64,000 bases of DNA from Mycolicibacterium sp. (GCF_017853185.1 NZ_JAFMJZ010000002.1:1-64000); one strand, 5' to 3'. Shown: positions 43,318 through 51,766, counted from the stretch's first letter. Notes: a model not told the origin generated them from the sequence alone. Numbers and translations: made by a program.

Positions 43318-44094
43318 TCAGGCCGTTCGGGTGTAGCGCAGGTAGAGGTAGCCGTCGGTGTCGGTGATGACGTGCGCGCGCCGCAGCCGGGTCAGGACCG
43401 CCCCCGCGCCGGTGGCGATGCGCACGGCCGGTCCGCCGACCAGTACCGGAGCCGCGGTCAGGCACAGTTCGTCGAGCAGATCCGCTTCGATCAGCGCGCC
43501 CAACAGGCTGGGTCCGCCCTCGGCGAGCACCCGCGGCATTCCGCGGCCGGCCAGTGCGGTCAGCGCGACGCCGAGGTCCACCGTGCTCGCGTCGGTGCCG
43601 GAGCAGTCGATCACCTCGGCCGTCGATCCGAGCCGGGCGCGTGCTGCGGCGGTCGCCTCCGAACAGGTCAGCACCAGCGGCGGCACCTCGGTGTCGGCCA
43701 GCACCGGCAGCGCCGGGTCGAGCACACCGGTGCGGGTGACCAGGGCGATCGGCGGAACCTCAGGCTGGCCGCGGTCCCGGCGCCGATGTCGCTGCGCGAC
43801 GGTCATCCGGGCACCGGAGTACCCCTCGGCCCGGGCGGTGCCGGCGCCCACCAGGATCACATCGGCCAACTCGCGCAACAGCGCGAACAGCGCCCGGTCG
43901 CCGGGACCGCCGAGGCCGCCGGAGGTGCCGTCGGTGGTGGCCCCGCCGTCGAGGCTGCTGACGGCGTTGCCGCGGACGGTCAGGCCGGCCGGATAGGAGT
44001 AGGCGGCTGCGAGCCGCTCGTCGGCCATCGGCTCGCCGCTCCCGAGTGCCGAGAACCGCACCGACCCATCGCCCTCCGGGAAAGAGTCCGCCAT
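43318..44094 (-). CDS. RibD C-terminal-type reductase
   Basis: A 258-residue protein from ATG 44094 (MADSFPEGDGSVRFSALG); the track adds 18. It is the reductase domain of RibD/DHFR fold (PAGLTVRGNAVSSLDGGATTDG, LLRELADVILVGAGTARAEGY, MPRVLAEGGPSLLGALIEADLLDELCLTAAPVLVGG). It lacks the deaminase domain. The M. tuberculosis homologue Rv2671 is annotated as RibD and reported able to act as a dihydrofolate reductase-like enzyme. NADPH-dependent. Start codons of this gene and zapE are only 14 bp apart. Confidence 0.86.
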   Translation of the reverse strand: MADSFPEGDGSVRFSALGSGEPMADERLAAAYSYPAGLTVRGNAVSSLDGGATTDGTSGGLGGPGDRALFALLRELADVILVGAGTARAEGYSGARMTVAQRHRRRDRGQPEVPPIALVTRTGVLDPALPVLADTEVPPLVLTCSEATAAARARLGSTAEVIDCSGTDASTVDLGVALTALAGRGMPRVLAEGGPSLLGALIEADLLDELCLTAAPVLVGGPAVRIATGAGAVLTRLRRAHVITDTDGYLYLRYTRTA

Positions 44095-44108
44095 GCCACG
44101 ATTGCAGC

Positions 44109-45119
44109 ATGCCCGGGCGCCTGGTTGACCGTCACCCCACGGCGACACCGGAGCGACTGATCGCCCAACTCGTCCCGCCGCCCACCTTCGCCGGGGTCAG
44201 CTTCGACAGCTACCGCCCCGATCCGGCCGAGCCGAGCCAGACCGCGGCGGTGACGGCCTGCCGGCAGTTCGCCGAGGAAGCGGTGCGCCGGCGCGGCGGC
44301 CGCAAGAAAATGTTCGGCCGCCGTGAGTCGCTTCCCGGGGTCGGCATCTACCTCGACGGCGGCTTCGGAGTCGGCAAGACCCACCTGCTGGCATCGGCCT
44401 ACCACCAGATGCCCGTCTCCCAACAGAATCCGAAGGCGTTCGCCGCGTTCGGTGAACTCACCCAACTGGCCGGGGTGTTCGGATTCACCGAATGCGTGGA
44501 TCTACTCGGCGACTACACCGTGGTGTGCATTGACGAGTTCGAACTCGACGACCCGGGCAACACCACGTTGATCTCCCGGCTGCTGTCCCAGCTGGTCGAA
44601 CGCGGCGTCTCGATCGCCGCGACGTCGAACACCCTTCCCGAGCAACTCGGCGAGGGACGATTCGCCGCGCAGGATTTCCTGCGCGAAATCAACACGCTGG
44701 CAGGTATTTTCACCACGGTCCGCATCGAAGGGCCGGACTACCGCCATCGAGGTCTGCCCGAGGCGCCCCAGCCGCCGTCCGACGATGACGTGATCGCCCA
44801 CGCCGAGGCGACCCCGGGCGCCACCCTGGACGACTTCGACGCGCTGTGCGCGCACCTGGCCACCATGCATCCGTCCCGCTACCTCACCCTGATCGAGGGG
44901 GTGACGGCGGTGCACATCACCGGAGTCCATCCCCTCGACGATCAGGCCGTCGCGCTGCGCCTGGTGTCGCTGACCGACCGGCTCTATGACGCCGGCATCC
45001 CGGTGATCGCCTCGGGATCGAAGCTGGACACTCTCTTCTCCGAGGAGATGCTCGCCGGCGGCTATCGCAAGAAGTATCTGCGCGCCACCTCGCGACTGCT
45101 GGCGCTGAGCCAGTCGTAG
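44109..45119 (+). CDS. zapE: cell division ATPase ZapE/AFG1-like
   Basis: A 336-residue AFG1/ZapE-type P-loop ATPase (Rv2670c-like) from ATG 44109; the track adds 21. Walker A GGFGVGKTHLLASAYH, Walker B TVVCIDEFELDDPG, sensor 1 SIAATSNTLPEQLGEGRF and a C-terminal sensor-2-like region (GSKLDTLFSEEMLAGGYRKKYLRATSRL). In E. coli ZapE associates with the Z-ring; whether that holds in mycobacteria is unknown. Confidence 0.9.
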   Translation: MPGRLVDRHPTATPERLIAQLVPPPTFAGVSFDSYRPDPAEPSQTAAVTACRQFAEEAVRRRGGRKKMFGRRESLPGVGIYLDGGFGVGKTHLLASAYHQMPVSQQNPKAFAAFGELTQLAGVFGFTECVDLLGDYTVVCIDEFELDDPGNTTLISRLLSQLVERGVSIAATSNTLPEQLGEGRFAAQDFLREINTLAGIFTTVRIEGPDYRHRGLPEAPQPPSDDDVIAHAEATPGATLDDFDALCAHLATMHPSRYLTLIEGVTAVHITGVHPLDDQAVALRLVSLTDRLYDAGIPVIASGSKLDTLFSEEMLAGGYRKKYLRATSRLLALSQS

Positions 45120-45123
45120 AGAC

Positions 45124-45621
45124 CTACAACGGTCTGGTCATCACGAAGTCGCGCTGCGTGCTGGAGCCGACCTCGAACGTGCGGATGCCGGTCACCGCGA
45201 ATCCCTGCTTGCGGTAAAACGCTTGCGCGCGTTGGTTATCGCTGTTCACGCCGAGCCAGATCCGCTGCGCCCCGGCGTCGATCGCCCAGTCGACCGCGGT
45301 CTGCATCAGCGCCGCGGCAACCTCGCTGCCGTGGTGAGAGGCCAGCACATAGAACTTCGACAGTTCGACATCCGGTCCGTCGTCCGGGCGGATCAGCATG
45401 GCGTACCCGATGATCCGACGGCCGTCGCGGACCGCCAGCATCTGCCGGGCCGGATCCGCCAGATATTCCGCGAACCGCTGCTCGGAAAGGTTGGCGTCGA
45501 TGAAGGCGATGACGTCACCGGGCAGAATCGAGGGTGGGCAGGCCAACGGGAACGTCAGGCCCGCCACCTCGGCCAATTCCGCGGCGTCGGCCGGGGTCGC
45601 GGTGCCGATCTGCAGTCCCAC
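45124..45621 (-). CDS. GNAT-family N-acetyltransferase
   Basis: A 165-residue GNAT acetyltransferase (Rv2669-like). Acetyl-CoA site: LSKFYVLASHHGSEVAAALMQTAVDWAI (the usual Q/RxxGxG/A loop is changed to SHHGSEVAAAL), then RIWLGVNSDNQRAQAFYRKQGFAVTG. Substrate unknown. It is convergent with zapE, stops five bases apart, and divergent from fadD15. Confidence 0.87.
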   Translation of the reverse strand: MGLQIGTATPADAAELAEVAGLTFPLACPPSILPGDVIAFIDANLSEQRFAEYLADPARQMLAVRDGRRIIGYAMLIRPDDGPDVELSKFYVLASHHGSEVAAALMQTAVDWAIDAGAQRIWLGVNSDNQRAQAFYRKQGFAVTGIRTFEVGSSTQRDFVMTRPL

Positions 45622-45676
45622 ACGTCAGATCATGCCGGTTTGGCCAATCCGCTGACTCGACCCGGCCCGGGTTCCC

Positions 45677-45682
45677 TAGACT
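45677..45682 (+). promoter_or_regulatory. -10 box of fadD15, leaderless type
   Basis: TAGACT ends seven bases before the ATG at 45690; no ribosome site lies between. Confidence 0.5.
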
Positions 45683-45689
45683 CCAGCCC

Positions 45690-47528
45690 ATGGCAGGCCC
45701 GAATAAGAGTCAAGAACGCGTCGACCTCAGCAAGATCGAGAATCGACCCGCGTCCGTACCCAAGATGTTCTTCAACCGCGTCGCGGCCTCTCCGGCCAGC
45801 GAGGCGTTCCGGTATCCGGAGAACGGCGGGTGGACGAGCGTCACCTGGAAGCAGGTCGGCGAGCAGGTCGAGCTGATGGCCGCGGGTCTGATCGCGCTGG
45901 GCATCCAGCCCGAGGAGCGGGTCGCGCTGGCCTCGGGGACGCGCTACGAGTGGATCGTCGCCGACTTCGCCATCCTGGCGGCCGGCGGTGCCACCACCAC
46001 GGTCTACCCGACCACCAACGCCGAGGATGTGGCCTTCATCGTGGCCAACTCGGGCAGCAAGATCGTCATCGCCGAGGACCAGAAGCAGGTCGACAAGCTG
46101 GTGGCCAACAAGGCCCAGCTGGGCGCGGTGGAGAAGGTCGTGCTCATCGACGGCTCCGGCGACGGCGACTGGGTGATCAGCCTCGACGAGCTCAAGGCGC
46201 TCGGCAAGCAGAAGCTGGCCGATACGCCCAACGTGGTGACTGAGCGCGTCGACGCGATCCGGCCCGAGCAGCTGGCCACCCTGATCTACACGTCCGGCAC
46301 CACCGGCAAGCCCAAGGGCGTGCGGCTGACCCAGGATTCGTGGACCTACACCGCCGCCGCGATGGACGGCATGGGCGTGTTGTCGGACAAGGACCTCAAC
46401 TACCTGTGGCTGCCGCTGGCGCACGCGTTCGGCAAGGTGATGCTGGCCCTGCCGCTGGCGATCGGCTTCCCGACGGTCGTCGACGGCCGGGTGGACAAGA
46501 TCGTGGAGAACCTCGCGATCATCAAGCCGACCATCATGGGCGCCGTCCCGCGCATCTTCGAGAAGGTGCACGCCCGGATCAACGAGATGATGACCAAGGA
46601 GGGCGGCGCCAAGAAGGCGCTGTTCGACTGGGCCATCGGCGTCGGTCTGCAGGTGTCGCGCGCCAAGCAGGCCGGCGAGCGGGTCTCGCCGCTGCTGGCC
46701 GTTCAGCATCGGTTGGCCGACAAGCTGGTGCTCAACACCATCCGCGATCGTTTCGGCGGTCGGCTGCGGTTCTTCATCAGCGGTTCGGCTGCACTGGACC
46801 GTGAGATCGCGCAGTGGTTCGACGCCGTCGGTATCGCCGTGCTGGAGGGCTACGGCCTCACCGAGACCTCGGCGGCCTCCTCGCTGAACCGTCCGCACGC
46901 CTACCGCTTCGGCACCGTGGGGTGGACGCTGCCGCAGACCGAGGTCAAGATCGCCGAGGACGGCGAGATCCTGCTGCGGGGTCCCGGCATCATGAACGGC
47001 TACCACGACCTGCCCGAGGCCACCGCGGAGGCACTCGAGGCGGACGGCTGGTTCCACACCGGTGACATCGGCGAGCTCGACGCCGAGGGCTTCCTGCGGA
47101 TCACCGACCGTAAGAAGGACATGTTCAAGACGTCGCAGGGCAAATACGTTGCGCCCTCGGCGATCTCGGCACAGTTCAAGGGCATCTGCCCGTTCGCCAG
47201 CGAGATCATCGTCTACGGCGAGAACCAGCCCTACTGCGTCGCGCTGGTGAGCCTGGACGCCGAAGGTCTCAAGGAGTTCGCCAAGGCCAACGGCATGGCC
47301 GACAAGTCGTTCACCGAGGTCGCCCGCGATCCCAAGACGCTCGCGGCGGTCGAGGGCTACGTTGAGGAACTCAACAAGCACCTCAACCGCTGGGAGACGG
47401 TCAAGAAGGTCGCGATCATCGACCGCGAACTCACCGTGGAGAACGGCGACCTGACACCCAGCCTCAAGCTCAAGCGCAAGGTCGTGGTGGACAACTTCCA
47501 CGACAAGATCGACGCGCTGTACGGCTGA
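45690..47528 (+). CDS. fadD15: long-chain fatty-acid CoA ligase FadD15
   Basis: Activates long-chain fatty acids with ATP and CoA. 612 residues from ATG 45690 (MAGPNKSQERVDLSKIENRP); the track adds 52. AMP-binding motif LIYTSGTTGKPKGVRLTQ, adenylate motif EGYGLTETSAASSLNRP, WFHTGDIGELDAEGFLRITDRKKDMFKTSQGKYVAP with the hinge and C-terminal Lys region. Membrane-associated or cytosolic. Downstream lies an acyltransferase on the same strand, which could use its acyl-CoA. Confidence 0.94.
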   Translation: MAGPNKSQERVDLSKIENRPASVPKMFFNRVAASPASEAFRYPENGGWTSVTWKQVGEQVELMAAGLIALGIQPEERVALASGTRYEWIVADFAILAAGGATTTVYPTTNAEDVAFIVANSGSKIVIAEDQKQVDKLVANKAQLGAVEKVVLIDGSGDGDWVISLDELKALGKQKLADTPNVVTERVDAIRPEQLATLIYTSGTTGKPKGVRLTQDSWTYTAAAMDGMGVLSDKDLNYLWLPLAHAFGKVMLALPLAIGFPTVVDGRVDKIVENLAIIKPTIMGAVPRIFEKVHARINEMMTKEGGAKKALFDWAIGVGLQVSRAKQAGERVSPLLAVQHRLADKLVLNTIRDRFGGRLRFFISGSAALDREIAQWFDAVGIAVLEGYGLTETSAASSLNRPHAYRFGTVGWTLPQTEVKIAEDGEILLRGPGIMNGYHDLPEATAEALEADGWFHTGDIGELDAEGFLRITDRKKDMFKTSQGKYVAPSAISAQFKGICPFASEIIVYGENQPYCVALVSLDAEGLKEFAKANGMADKSFTEVARDPKTLAAVEGYVEELNKHLNRWETVKKVAIIDRELTVENGDLTPSLKLKRKVVVDNFHDKIDALYG

Positions 47529-47553
47529 GCCGGGAGCACACGGTCGTGGGGTA

Positions 47554-48351
47554 GTGGCCGACATCGGGCGCTGGGACCCCGCGCTGACCAAGCGTGTGGT
47601 CGATGCGCTGCGGCCATTGGTCAAGCTCTATCACCGCTCGGAAGTCCGCGGCCTGGAACACATTCCGGCCGGACGCTGTCTTCTGGTCGGCAACCACTCC
47701 GGTGGGCTGACCACGCCGGACTTCGTGATCTTCGCCGTCGACTACTACGCGAAGTTCGGCTACGACCGGCCTCTCTACGCGCTGGCCCACGACACCGTGG
47801 CCAACGGTCCGGCCCGCGCGGTGCTGCCGCGACTGGGAGTCGTGCGGGCGTGCGAGGAGAACGCCGCCGCCGCACTGGCCGAGGATGCGCCGGTGATGGT
47901 GTTTCCGGGCGGAGACTATCAGGTCTACCGGTCGACCCTGCACGAGAACGTGATCGACTTCGGCGGGCACACCGGCTACGTCGACGCCGCCGTCGCCGCC
48001 CGGGCGCCTATCGTGCCGGTGGTGTCGATCGGGGGACAGGAGACCCAGTTCTTCCTGGCCCGCGGCCGGCGGCTGTCGCGGGCACTCGGCCTGAGCAAGT
48101 GGGAACGCCGGAAGTTCCACACCGACATCCTGCCGGTGTCCATCGGATTCCCGTTCGGGCTCAGCGTGCTGTTACCGGTCAACATGCCGCTGCCGTCGAA
48201 GATCGTCAACGAGGTGCTCGAGCCCATCGACGTGATCGGGCAGTGGGGCGAGCATCCGGATGCGGCCAAGGTGGACGGCCGGGTGCGCCGGGTCATGCAG
48301 GCTGCGCTGGACCGGTTGGCCCGTGCCCGCCGTTTCCCCATCATCGGGTGA
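47554..48351 (+). CDS. PlsC-type acyltransferase
   Basis: A 265-residue acyltransferase (Rv2182c-like), GTG start. Motif I is the variant VGNHSGGLTTPDF (NHxxG...PD), motif III VMVFPGGDYQVYR, and motif IV APIVPVVSIGGQE. This pattern is closer to diacylglycerol/lysophospholipid acyltransferases than to classical PlsC (NHxxxxD). Likely acts on membrane phospholipids or triacylglycerol precursors; substrate uncertain. 25 bp after fadD15 and probably co-transcribed. Confidence 0.85.
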   Translation: MADIGRWDPALTKRVVDALRPLVKLYHRSEVRGLEHIPAGRCLLVGNHSGGLTTPDFVIFAVDYYAKFGYDRPLYALAHDTVANGPARAVLPRLGVVRACEENAAAALAEDAPVMVFPGGDYQVYRSTLHENVIDFGGHTGYVDAAVAARAPIVPVVSIGGQETQFFLARGRRLSRALGLSKWERRKFHTDILPVSIGFPFGLSVLLPVNMPLPSKIVNEVLEPIDVIGQWGEHPDAAKVDGRVRRVMQAALDRLARARRFPIIG

Positions 48352-48384
48352 AACACACCGCTGTCAGGCGACGATAATCGGGTT

Positions 48385-48873
48385 GTGAGTCGATACCGGA
48401 CCATCGCCGCAGTCGTCGCGGCCCTGGCTGCGCTGTCCTGCGGGGCGGCCCGTGCCGACACCCAGGCACCCCGGGCGGGCGCGGTCTGCCCGGCTGACCT
48501 GGCGGATGTGATGACCCTGCTGCCCGACGGTCAGACCTACGCCATCTGTCAGCAGTCAGGCCCGGATAGCTTTGGGTGGGCTCCGGTGCAGACCCCGTTC
48601 GAACCCAACGACACCTGGCTGAGCTACGGGCCGGTGATCACCCTGCACGGCCAGGGCATGCGCAACCCCAACCTGACGTCGGGCAACTGGACGGCCACCC
48701 CGAGGGAGCCCGAGGCCGCCTGCCGGGCCGAGGAGCAGACCGTGGTGGAGGCCGGGGTGTTGTCGGCGCCGGAGGTGTTCCAGGGCGAGGCGGGCAAGCC
48801 GATGACGCTGCCGATGCTGCCGAAACTGTTCTACCTGCAGCTCAGCGGGCACTGCCTGTGGGGCAAGAACTGA
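48385..48873 (+). CDS. secreted protein of unknown function
   Basis: A 162-residue protein with a GTG start and a signal peptide (TIAAVVAALAALSCGAARADTQ, cut near residue 25). The mature part has paired cysteines (AVCPADL, AICQQS, AACRAEE, HCLWGKN) and many Pro and Trp residues, suggesting a small disulfide-bonded exported protein. A GATAAT element lies six bases upstream of the GTG. I do not recognise the family. It is convergent with the lytic transglycosylase gene. Confidence 0.7.
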   Translation: MSRYRTIAAVVAALAALSCGAARADTQAPRAGAVCPADLADVMTLLPDGQTYAICQQSGPDSFGWAPVQTPFEPNDTWLSYGPVITLHGQGMRNPNLTSGNWTATPREPEAACRAEEQTVVEAGVLSAPEVFQGEAGKPMTLPMLPKLFYLQLSGHCLWGKN

Positions 48874-48877
48874 CCCG

Positions 48878-49783
48878 CTACTGCGGGTGGTCGGCCAGGT
48901 AGGACTCGACCGGGATCCGCGTCGACGCGTCATAGCCGATGGGCAGAAGCACGTCGCCGGCAGTCGTGAAGTAGTAGACGTCCCATCGGTAGAAGTCGCC
49001 GAAAGAGGCGGGGTCGGAGCCCAGCACCGCGGCGTAGTCGCTGACCGCGCGCACGTACTCATCGGCGTGGTTGTAGGCGAAGATCGCCCGATCCGGGCTG
49101 GAGGCGAAGCCGCTGGCCGCCAGCAACCGCCCCGCCGCCATGATCGAGTCGTGCGGGGAGTGCACGTCGCCGCCGCGGCCGTAGCCCGCGAAGGTCGAGG
49201 GCAGGAACTGCATCGGGCCCTGCGCCCCGGCCGTGCTGTCGCCCACGATGCTGCCCAGGCGGGTCTCGACGAGATTGATCGCGGCCAGGTAGTTCCAGCC
49301 GACGCCGGTGGCAGCCTCAGCCTCGCGGTAGTAGCCCAGGAGTTCGCCGGCAGGGGCGGGCGGGGCAATTCGCCACGCGGGCAACGTGTTTCGCACTGTC
49401 GCCATCGCATTCAGCTGGCGGCGGGCGTCGATGTTGCGGTCGTAGAAGGCCAGCATCGTCTGCGGGATTTTCGGCCGGATGATGCCGTCCCATTCGGGAT
49501 GGCGGCCGATGGCGCGATAGGCCGCCTGCTGGCGCCGTGCCGCCGCGGCGAGCACCGCCTCCGGGGTGGACGGGTCACGCAGGGCCAGTTGATCGGCGAC
49601 GAGGTCGTCGGCGATCTGGGCCGGGTCCGACGCCAGCCGCGGCTGTGCGCCGCCGGGGGTTGCGGCGACGGCCTGCGTGGTCGGCGAGGGCTGGTCGGCA
49701 GGAGCGGCGGCTGCCTGGTTGCAGCCCGTCAGCCCGATCGTCATCATCGCGCAGACCAGCGGGGCGAGGTACTTGGTGCTCAT
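48878..49783 (-). CDS. lytic transglycosylase-like lipoprotein
   Basis: A 301-residue lipoprotein from ATG 49783 (MSTKYLAPLVCAMMTIGLTGCNQ) with lipobox LTGC; the track adds 35 residues overlapping thioredoxin. The C-terminal domain is of the SLT/MltB-lysozyme type: GVGWNYLAAINLVETRLGSIVGDSTAGAQGPMQFLPSTFAGYGRGGDVHSPHDSIMAAGRLLAASGF, with the catalytic Glu in NLVETRLG. It should cut peptidoglycan glycan strands outside the membrane. It follows the thioredoxin gene by 16 bp on the same strand. Confidence 0.88.
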   Translation of the reverse strand: MSTKYLAPLVCAMMTIGLTGCNQAAAAPADQPSPTTQAVAATPGGAQPRLASDPAQIADDLVADQLALRDPSTPEAVLAAAARRQQAAYRAIGRHPEWDGIIRPKIPQTMLAFYDRNIDARRQLNAMATVRNTLPAWRIAPPAPAGELLGYYREAEAATGVGWNYLAAINLVETRLGSIVGDSTAGAQGPMQFLPSTFAGYGRGGDVHSPHDSIMAAGRLLAASGFASSPDRAIFAYNHADEYVRAVSDYAAVLGSDPASFGDFYRWDVYYFTTAGDVLLPIGYDASTRIPVESYLADHPQ

Positions 49784-49799
49784 GGTCTCCAGCCAGTCG

Positions 49800-50231
49800 T
49801 CAGGATCCGGAGGCCAGGCTCTCGTCGAGCCAGGCCCGCAGGGCGGACACCGGTGCGGCACCGGCACGCCGGGCAAGGATTTTGCCACCTCTGCTGATCA
49901 GCAGGGTCGGAACGGCCTGGACAGCAAGGCGCTGTGAGGTCTGGGGGGCGTTGTCCACGTTGACTTTCACCAGTTTCAGCCGCCCCGCGTATTCGCCGGC
50001 CAACTGCTCCAGAGCAGGTGAGACCGTGCGGCACGGCCCACACCACGGGGCCCACAGGTCGACCAGGACGGGTACTGACGCCTGGTCTACGACGGCCGTG
50101 TAATCGCCGTCACTGGCGTCGACGATCCACGGCAGCCAGGTCTGGCATTGCCCGCAGCGCGGCTTGCCGGTGGAGGCCGCCGGAACCCGGTTGCGTCGGC
50201 CGCACTGCGGACAGGCCAGGACATCGCTCAT
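49800..50231 (-). CDS. thioredoxin with N-terminal zinc ribbon (Trx2 type)
   Basis: A 143-residue thioredoxin. N-terminal ribbon: CPQCGRRNRVP and CGQCQTW (two CxxC pairs, zinc). Then the thioredoxin fold with active site LWAPWCGPCRTVSPAL and the cis-Pro in QAVPTLLISRGG. This layout is that of E. coli TrxC. It lacks a signal peptide, so it works in the cytoplasm. It is just upstream of an exported transglycosylase; shared transcription is likely, a joint function is not shown. Confidence 0.93.
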   Translation of the reverse strand: MSDVLACPQCGRRNRVPAASTGKPRCGQCQTWLPWIVDASDGDYTAVVDQASVPVLVDLWAPWCGPCRTVSPALEQLAGEYAGRLKLVKVNVDNAPQTSQRLAVQAVPTLLISRGGKILARRAGAAPVSALRAWLDESLASGS

Positions 50232-50255
50232 GTCGGTGGCGGTGAATCGGGCGGA

Positions 50256-50672
50256 TCAGCCGGGCGCGCCCGGAACCGTCGTGGCGGGTGCGCCCGGTGC
50301 ACCGTCGGCGCCGTTGGCGCCATCTGCTCCATTGGCGCCGTCGGCACCGTCGGCGCCGTCCTGTCCGGCGATACCGCCCTTGCCGCCCTGGCCACCCTTA
50401 CCGCCCTGGCCGCCGGCGCCGGGCTGGCCGCCCGCGCCGCCTTGTCCGCCTTGTCCGCCGATACCGCCGGCGCCGCCCTTGCCGCCCTGGCCGCCCTGTC
50501 CGCCGTTACTTCCGGTCACTGGTTGCTCCTGTTGGATCGACGGTGTGGTGGTCACTTCGGCCGGGGTTCCGGTCTTGGTGTTCGTGCAGGCCGACGTGGC
50601 CGTCGCCATACCGACGACCGCCGCGGCTCCGAACAGGGCCGCAGCCCAGCGGGGTGCGTGGCCAAAATTCAT
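50256..50672 (-). CDS. glycine-rich collagen-like exported protein
   Basis: A 138-residue protein from ATG 50672 with GGAGGGA upstream. An N-terminal signal region (WAAALFGAAAVVGMATATSAC) may be a lipoprotein signal, though the box TSAC is not classical. After a short Thr-rich stretch the protein is GGQGGQGGKGGAGG repeats (about residues 58-100) and then strict Gly-X-Y triplets (GADGANGADGANGADGAPG). The latter are collagen-like. The first half recalls PGRS-type sequence. No enzyme domain. Function unknown; probably surface-exposed. Confidence 0.8.
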   Translation of the reverse strand: MNFGHAPRWAAALFGAAAVVGMATATSACTNTKTGTPAEVTTTPSIQQEQPVTGSNGGQGGQGGKGGAGGIGGQGGQGGAGGQPGAGGQGGKGGQGGKGGIAGQDGADGADGANGADGANGADGAPGAPATTVPGAPG

Positions 50673-50791
50673 GGGATTTCCCTCCATATCGGGCCGCAAG
50701 GCGGCCGCAGCCCAGCATAGGCTCAGTCGCCGAGGGGACCGGCTACGCCGGCTCTCAGGCCTGCTCAGGGCAGGTTTGGAGGGAAGGCGGC

Positions 50792-51145
50792 TTACTGACC
50801 TGTGTAAGCGAGCATGACCGGAGCCAACTGAGTCGTCAGCAGCCACTGTTGGCCGGCCTGGTACTGCAGCGCCCCCACGGTCTGGGCCGACCACAGATCG
50901 ACCTTGCCGAGATTGCTCGGGACGACGTTGGCGACTTTGGTGACGTTGGCGACGATGCGGGACGTGCGTGCGCCGGCCGTGGTGGTCTTGCCCGCGGTAG
51001 CGGAGGTCTTCACAGCAGCCGCGCTGTGCGGGGTCGCCGGCGCCGGCGCCGCCTGGCCAGGTTGAGCTGTGCACACCGGGCTGAGGGCGATGGCGGCCGC
51101 TACCGCGATGCCAGGTAGCAGCAATGCACGAATCGACGCGTTCAT
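50792..51145 (-). CDS. small secreted Ala/Thr-rich protein
   Basis: A 117-residue protein with signal peptide (LLLPGIAVAAAIALSPVCTAQPGQA, cut near residue 33), an Ala/Thr/Pro-rich linker (KTSATAGKTTTAGARTS) and a C-terminal ~55 residues (VANVVPSNLGKVDLWSAQTVGALQYQAGQQWLLTTQLAPVMLAYTG) that look folded. No known family recognised. It is upstream of the collagen-like gene on the same strand, 119 bp away. Confidence 0.7.
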   Translation of the reverse strand: MNASIRALLLPGIAVAAAIALSPVCTAQPGQAAPAPATPHSAAAVKTSATAGKTTTAGARTSRIVANVTKVANVVPSNLGKVDLWSAQTVGALQYQAGQQWLLTTQLAPVMLAYTGQ

Positions 51146-51261
51146 CGGATTTCCTCTTCTGTTGCCGTCTTGCCTGAACCCAGCCTACGTCCAAAACGGC
51201 CGGTGAGGTCGAGGTTTGTTTCGCTGGCAACCAGTTGCGGTGCTTCGGAGAAGGTAGGACG

Positions 51262-51336
51262 TGGTGCGCGATACTGGGATTGAACCAGTGACCTCTTCCG
51301 TGTCAGGGAAGCGCTCTCCCGCTGAGCTAATCGCGC
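51262..51336 (-). tRNA. tRNA-Val (GAC)
   Basis: Acceptor arms GCGCGAT and ATCGCGC pair perfectly. The anticodon stem CTTCC/GGAAG encloses CTGACAC, anticodon GAC. The T-arm has GGTTCAATCCC. The 3' CCA is encoded (51262-51264). Confidence 0.96.
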
Positions 51337-51353
51337 CGGGAAGTTCGTTTCTG

Positions 51354-51424
51354 AGGTGGAGACGGGAATCGAACCCGTGTGCACGGCTTTGCAGGCCGTT
51401 GCCTCACCACTCGGCCACTCCACC
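51354..51424 (-). tRNA. tRNA-Cys (GCA)
   Basis: Acceptor arms GGTGGAG and CTCCACC pair. The anticodon stem ACGGC/GCCGT encloses CTGCAAA, anticodon GCA. Discriminator T, as expected for cysteine. CCA is not encoded. Confidence 0.96.
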
Positions 51425-51446
51425 GTTGGGTCTTACGACGCCCCCG

Positions 51447-51519
51447 AGCGGATGACGGGATTCGAACCCGCGACCCTCACCTTGGCAAGGTGATGCGCTA
51501 CCAACTGCGCTACATCCGC
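51447..51519 (-). tRNA. tRNA-Gly (GCC)
   Basis: Acceptor arms GCGGATG and CATCCGC pair. The anticodon stem CACCT/AGGTG encloses TGCCA with anticodon GCC. T-arm GGGTTCGAATCCC. First gene of the minus-strand tRNA cluster Gly-Cys-Val. CCA not encoded. Confidence 0.96.
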
Positions 51520-51691
51520 AAAGCTTCGGGCTGGTTGCCCGCTGCGATGCACGACATTAGTGCACCGGTGCGAGAGGGCACAAATCGCCCTGGCTGTCGG
51601 CCCGCGGTCCAAGGGCGTTCCTGGGGCCGGACCTGCCCGTGTTAATCTTTCGGCCTCGGAAAGGACGCCGTTCGAGGCGGTCCGACACTCC

Positions 51692-51766
51692 GGTCCCGTG
51701 GCTCAGTGGGAGAGCGTCCGCTTCACACGCGGAAGGTCGCTGGTTCGATCCCAGCCGGGACCACCA
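51692..51766 (+). tRNA. tRNA-Val (CAC)
   Basis: Acceptor arms GGTCCCG and CGGGACC pair. The anticodon stem TCCGC/GCGGA encloses TTCACAC, anticodon CAC. T-arm TGGTTCGATCCCA. CCA is encoded. It is divergent from the Gly-Cys-Val cluster across ~170 bp that must hold both promoters; I see no protein gene there. Confidence 0.96.

Noticed and set aside
45630-47624. 664-residue minus-strand ORF opposite fadD15
   Set aside because: Shadow frame; fadD15 on the plus strand has all ligase motifs.
50256-50672. collagen-like gene considered as a CRISPR or non-coding repeat array
   Set aside because: Repeats are of triplet codons in an open frame with signal sequence and ribosome site; no spacers.
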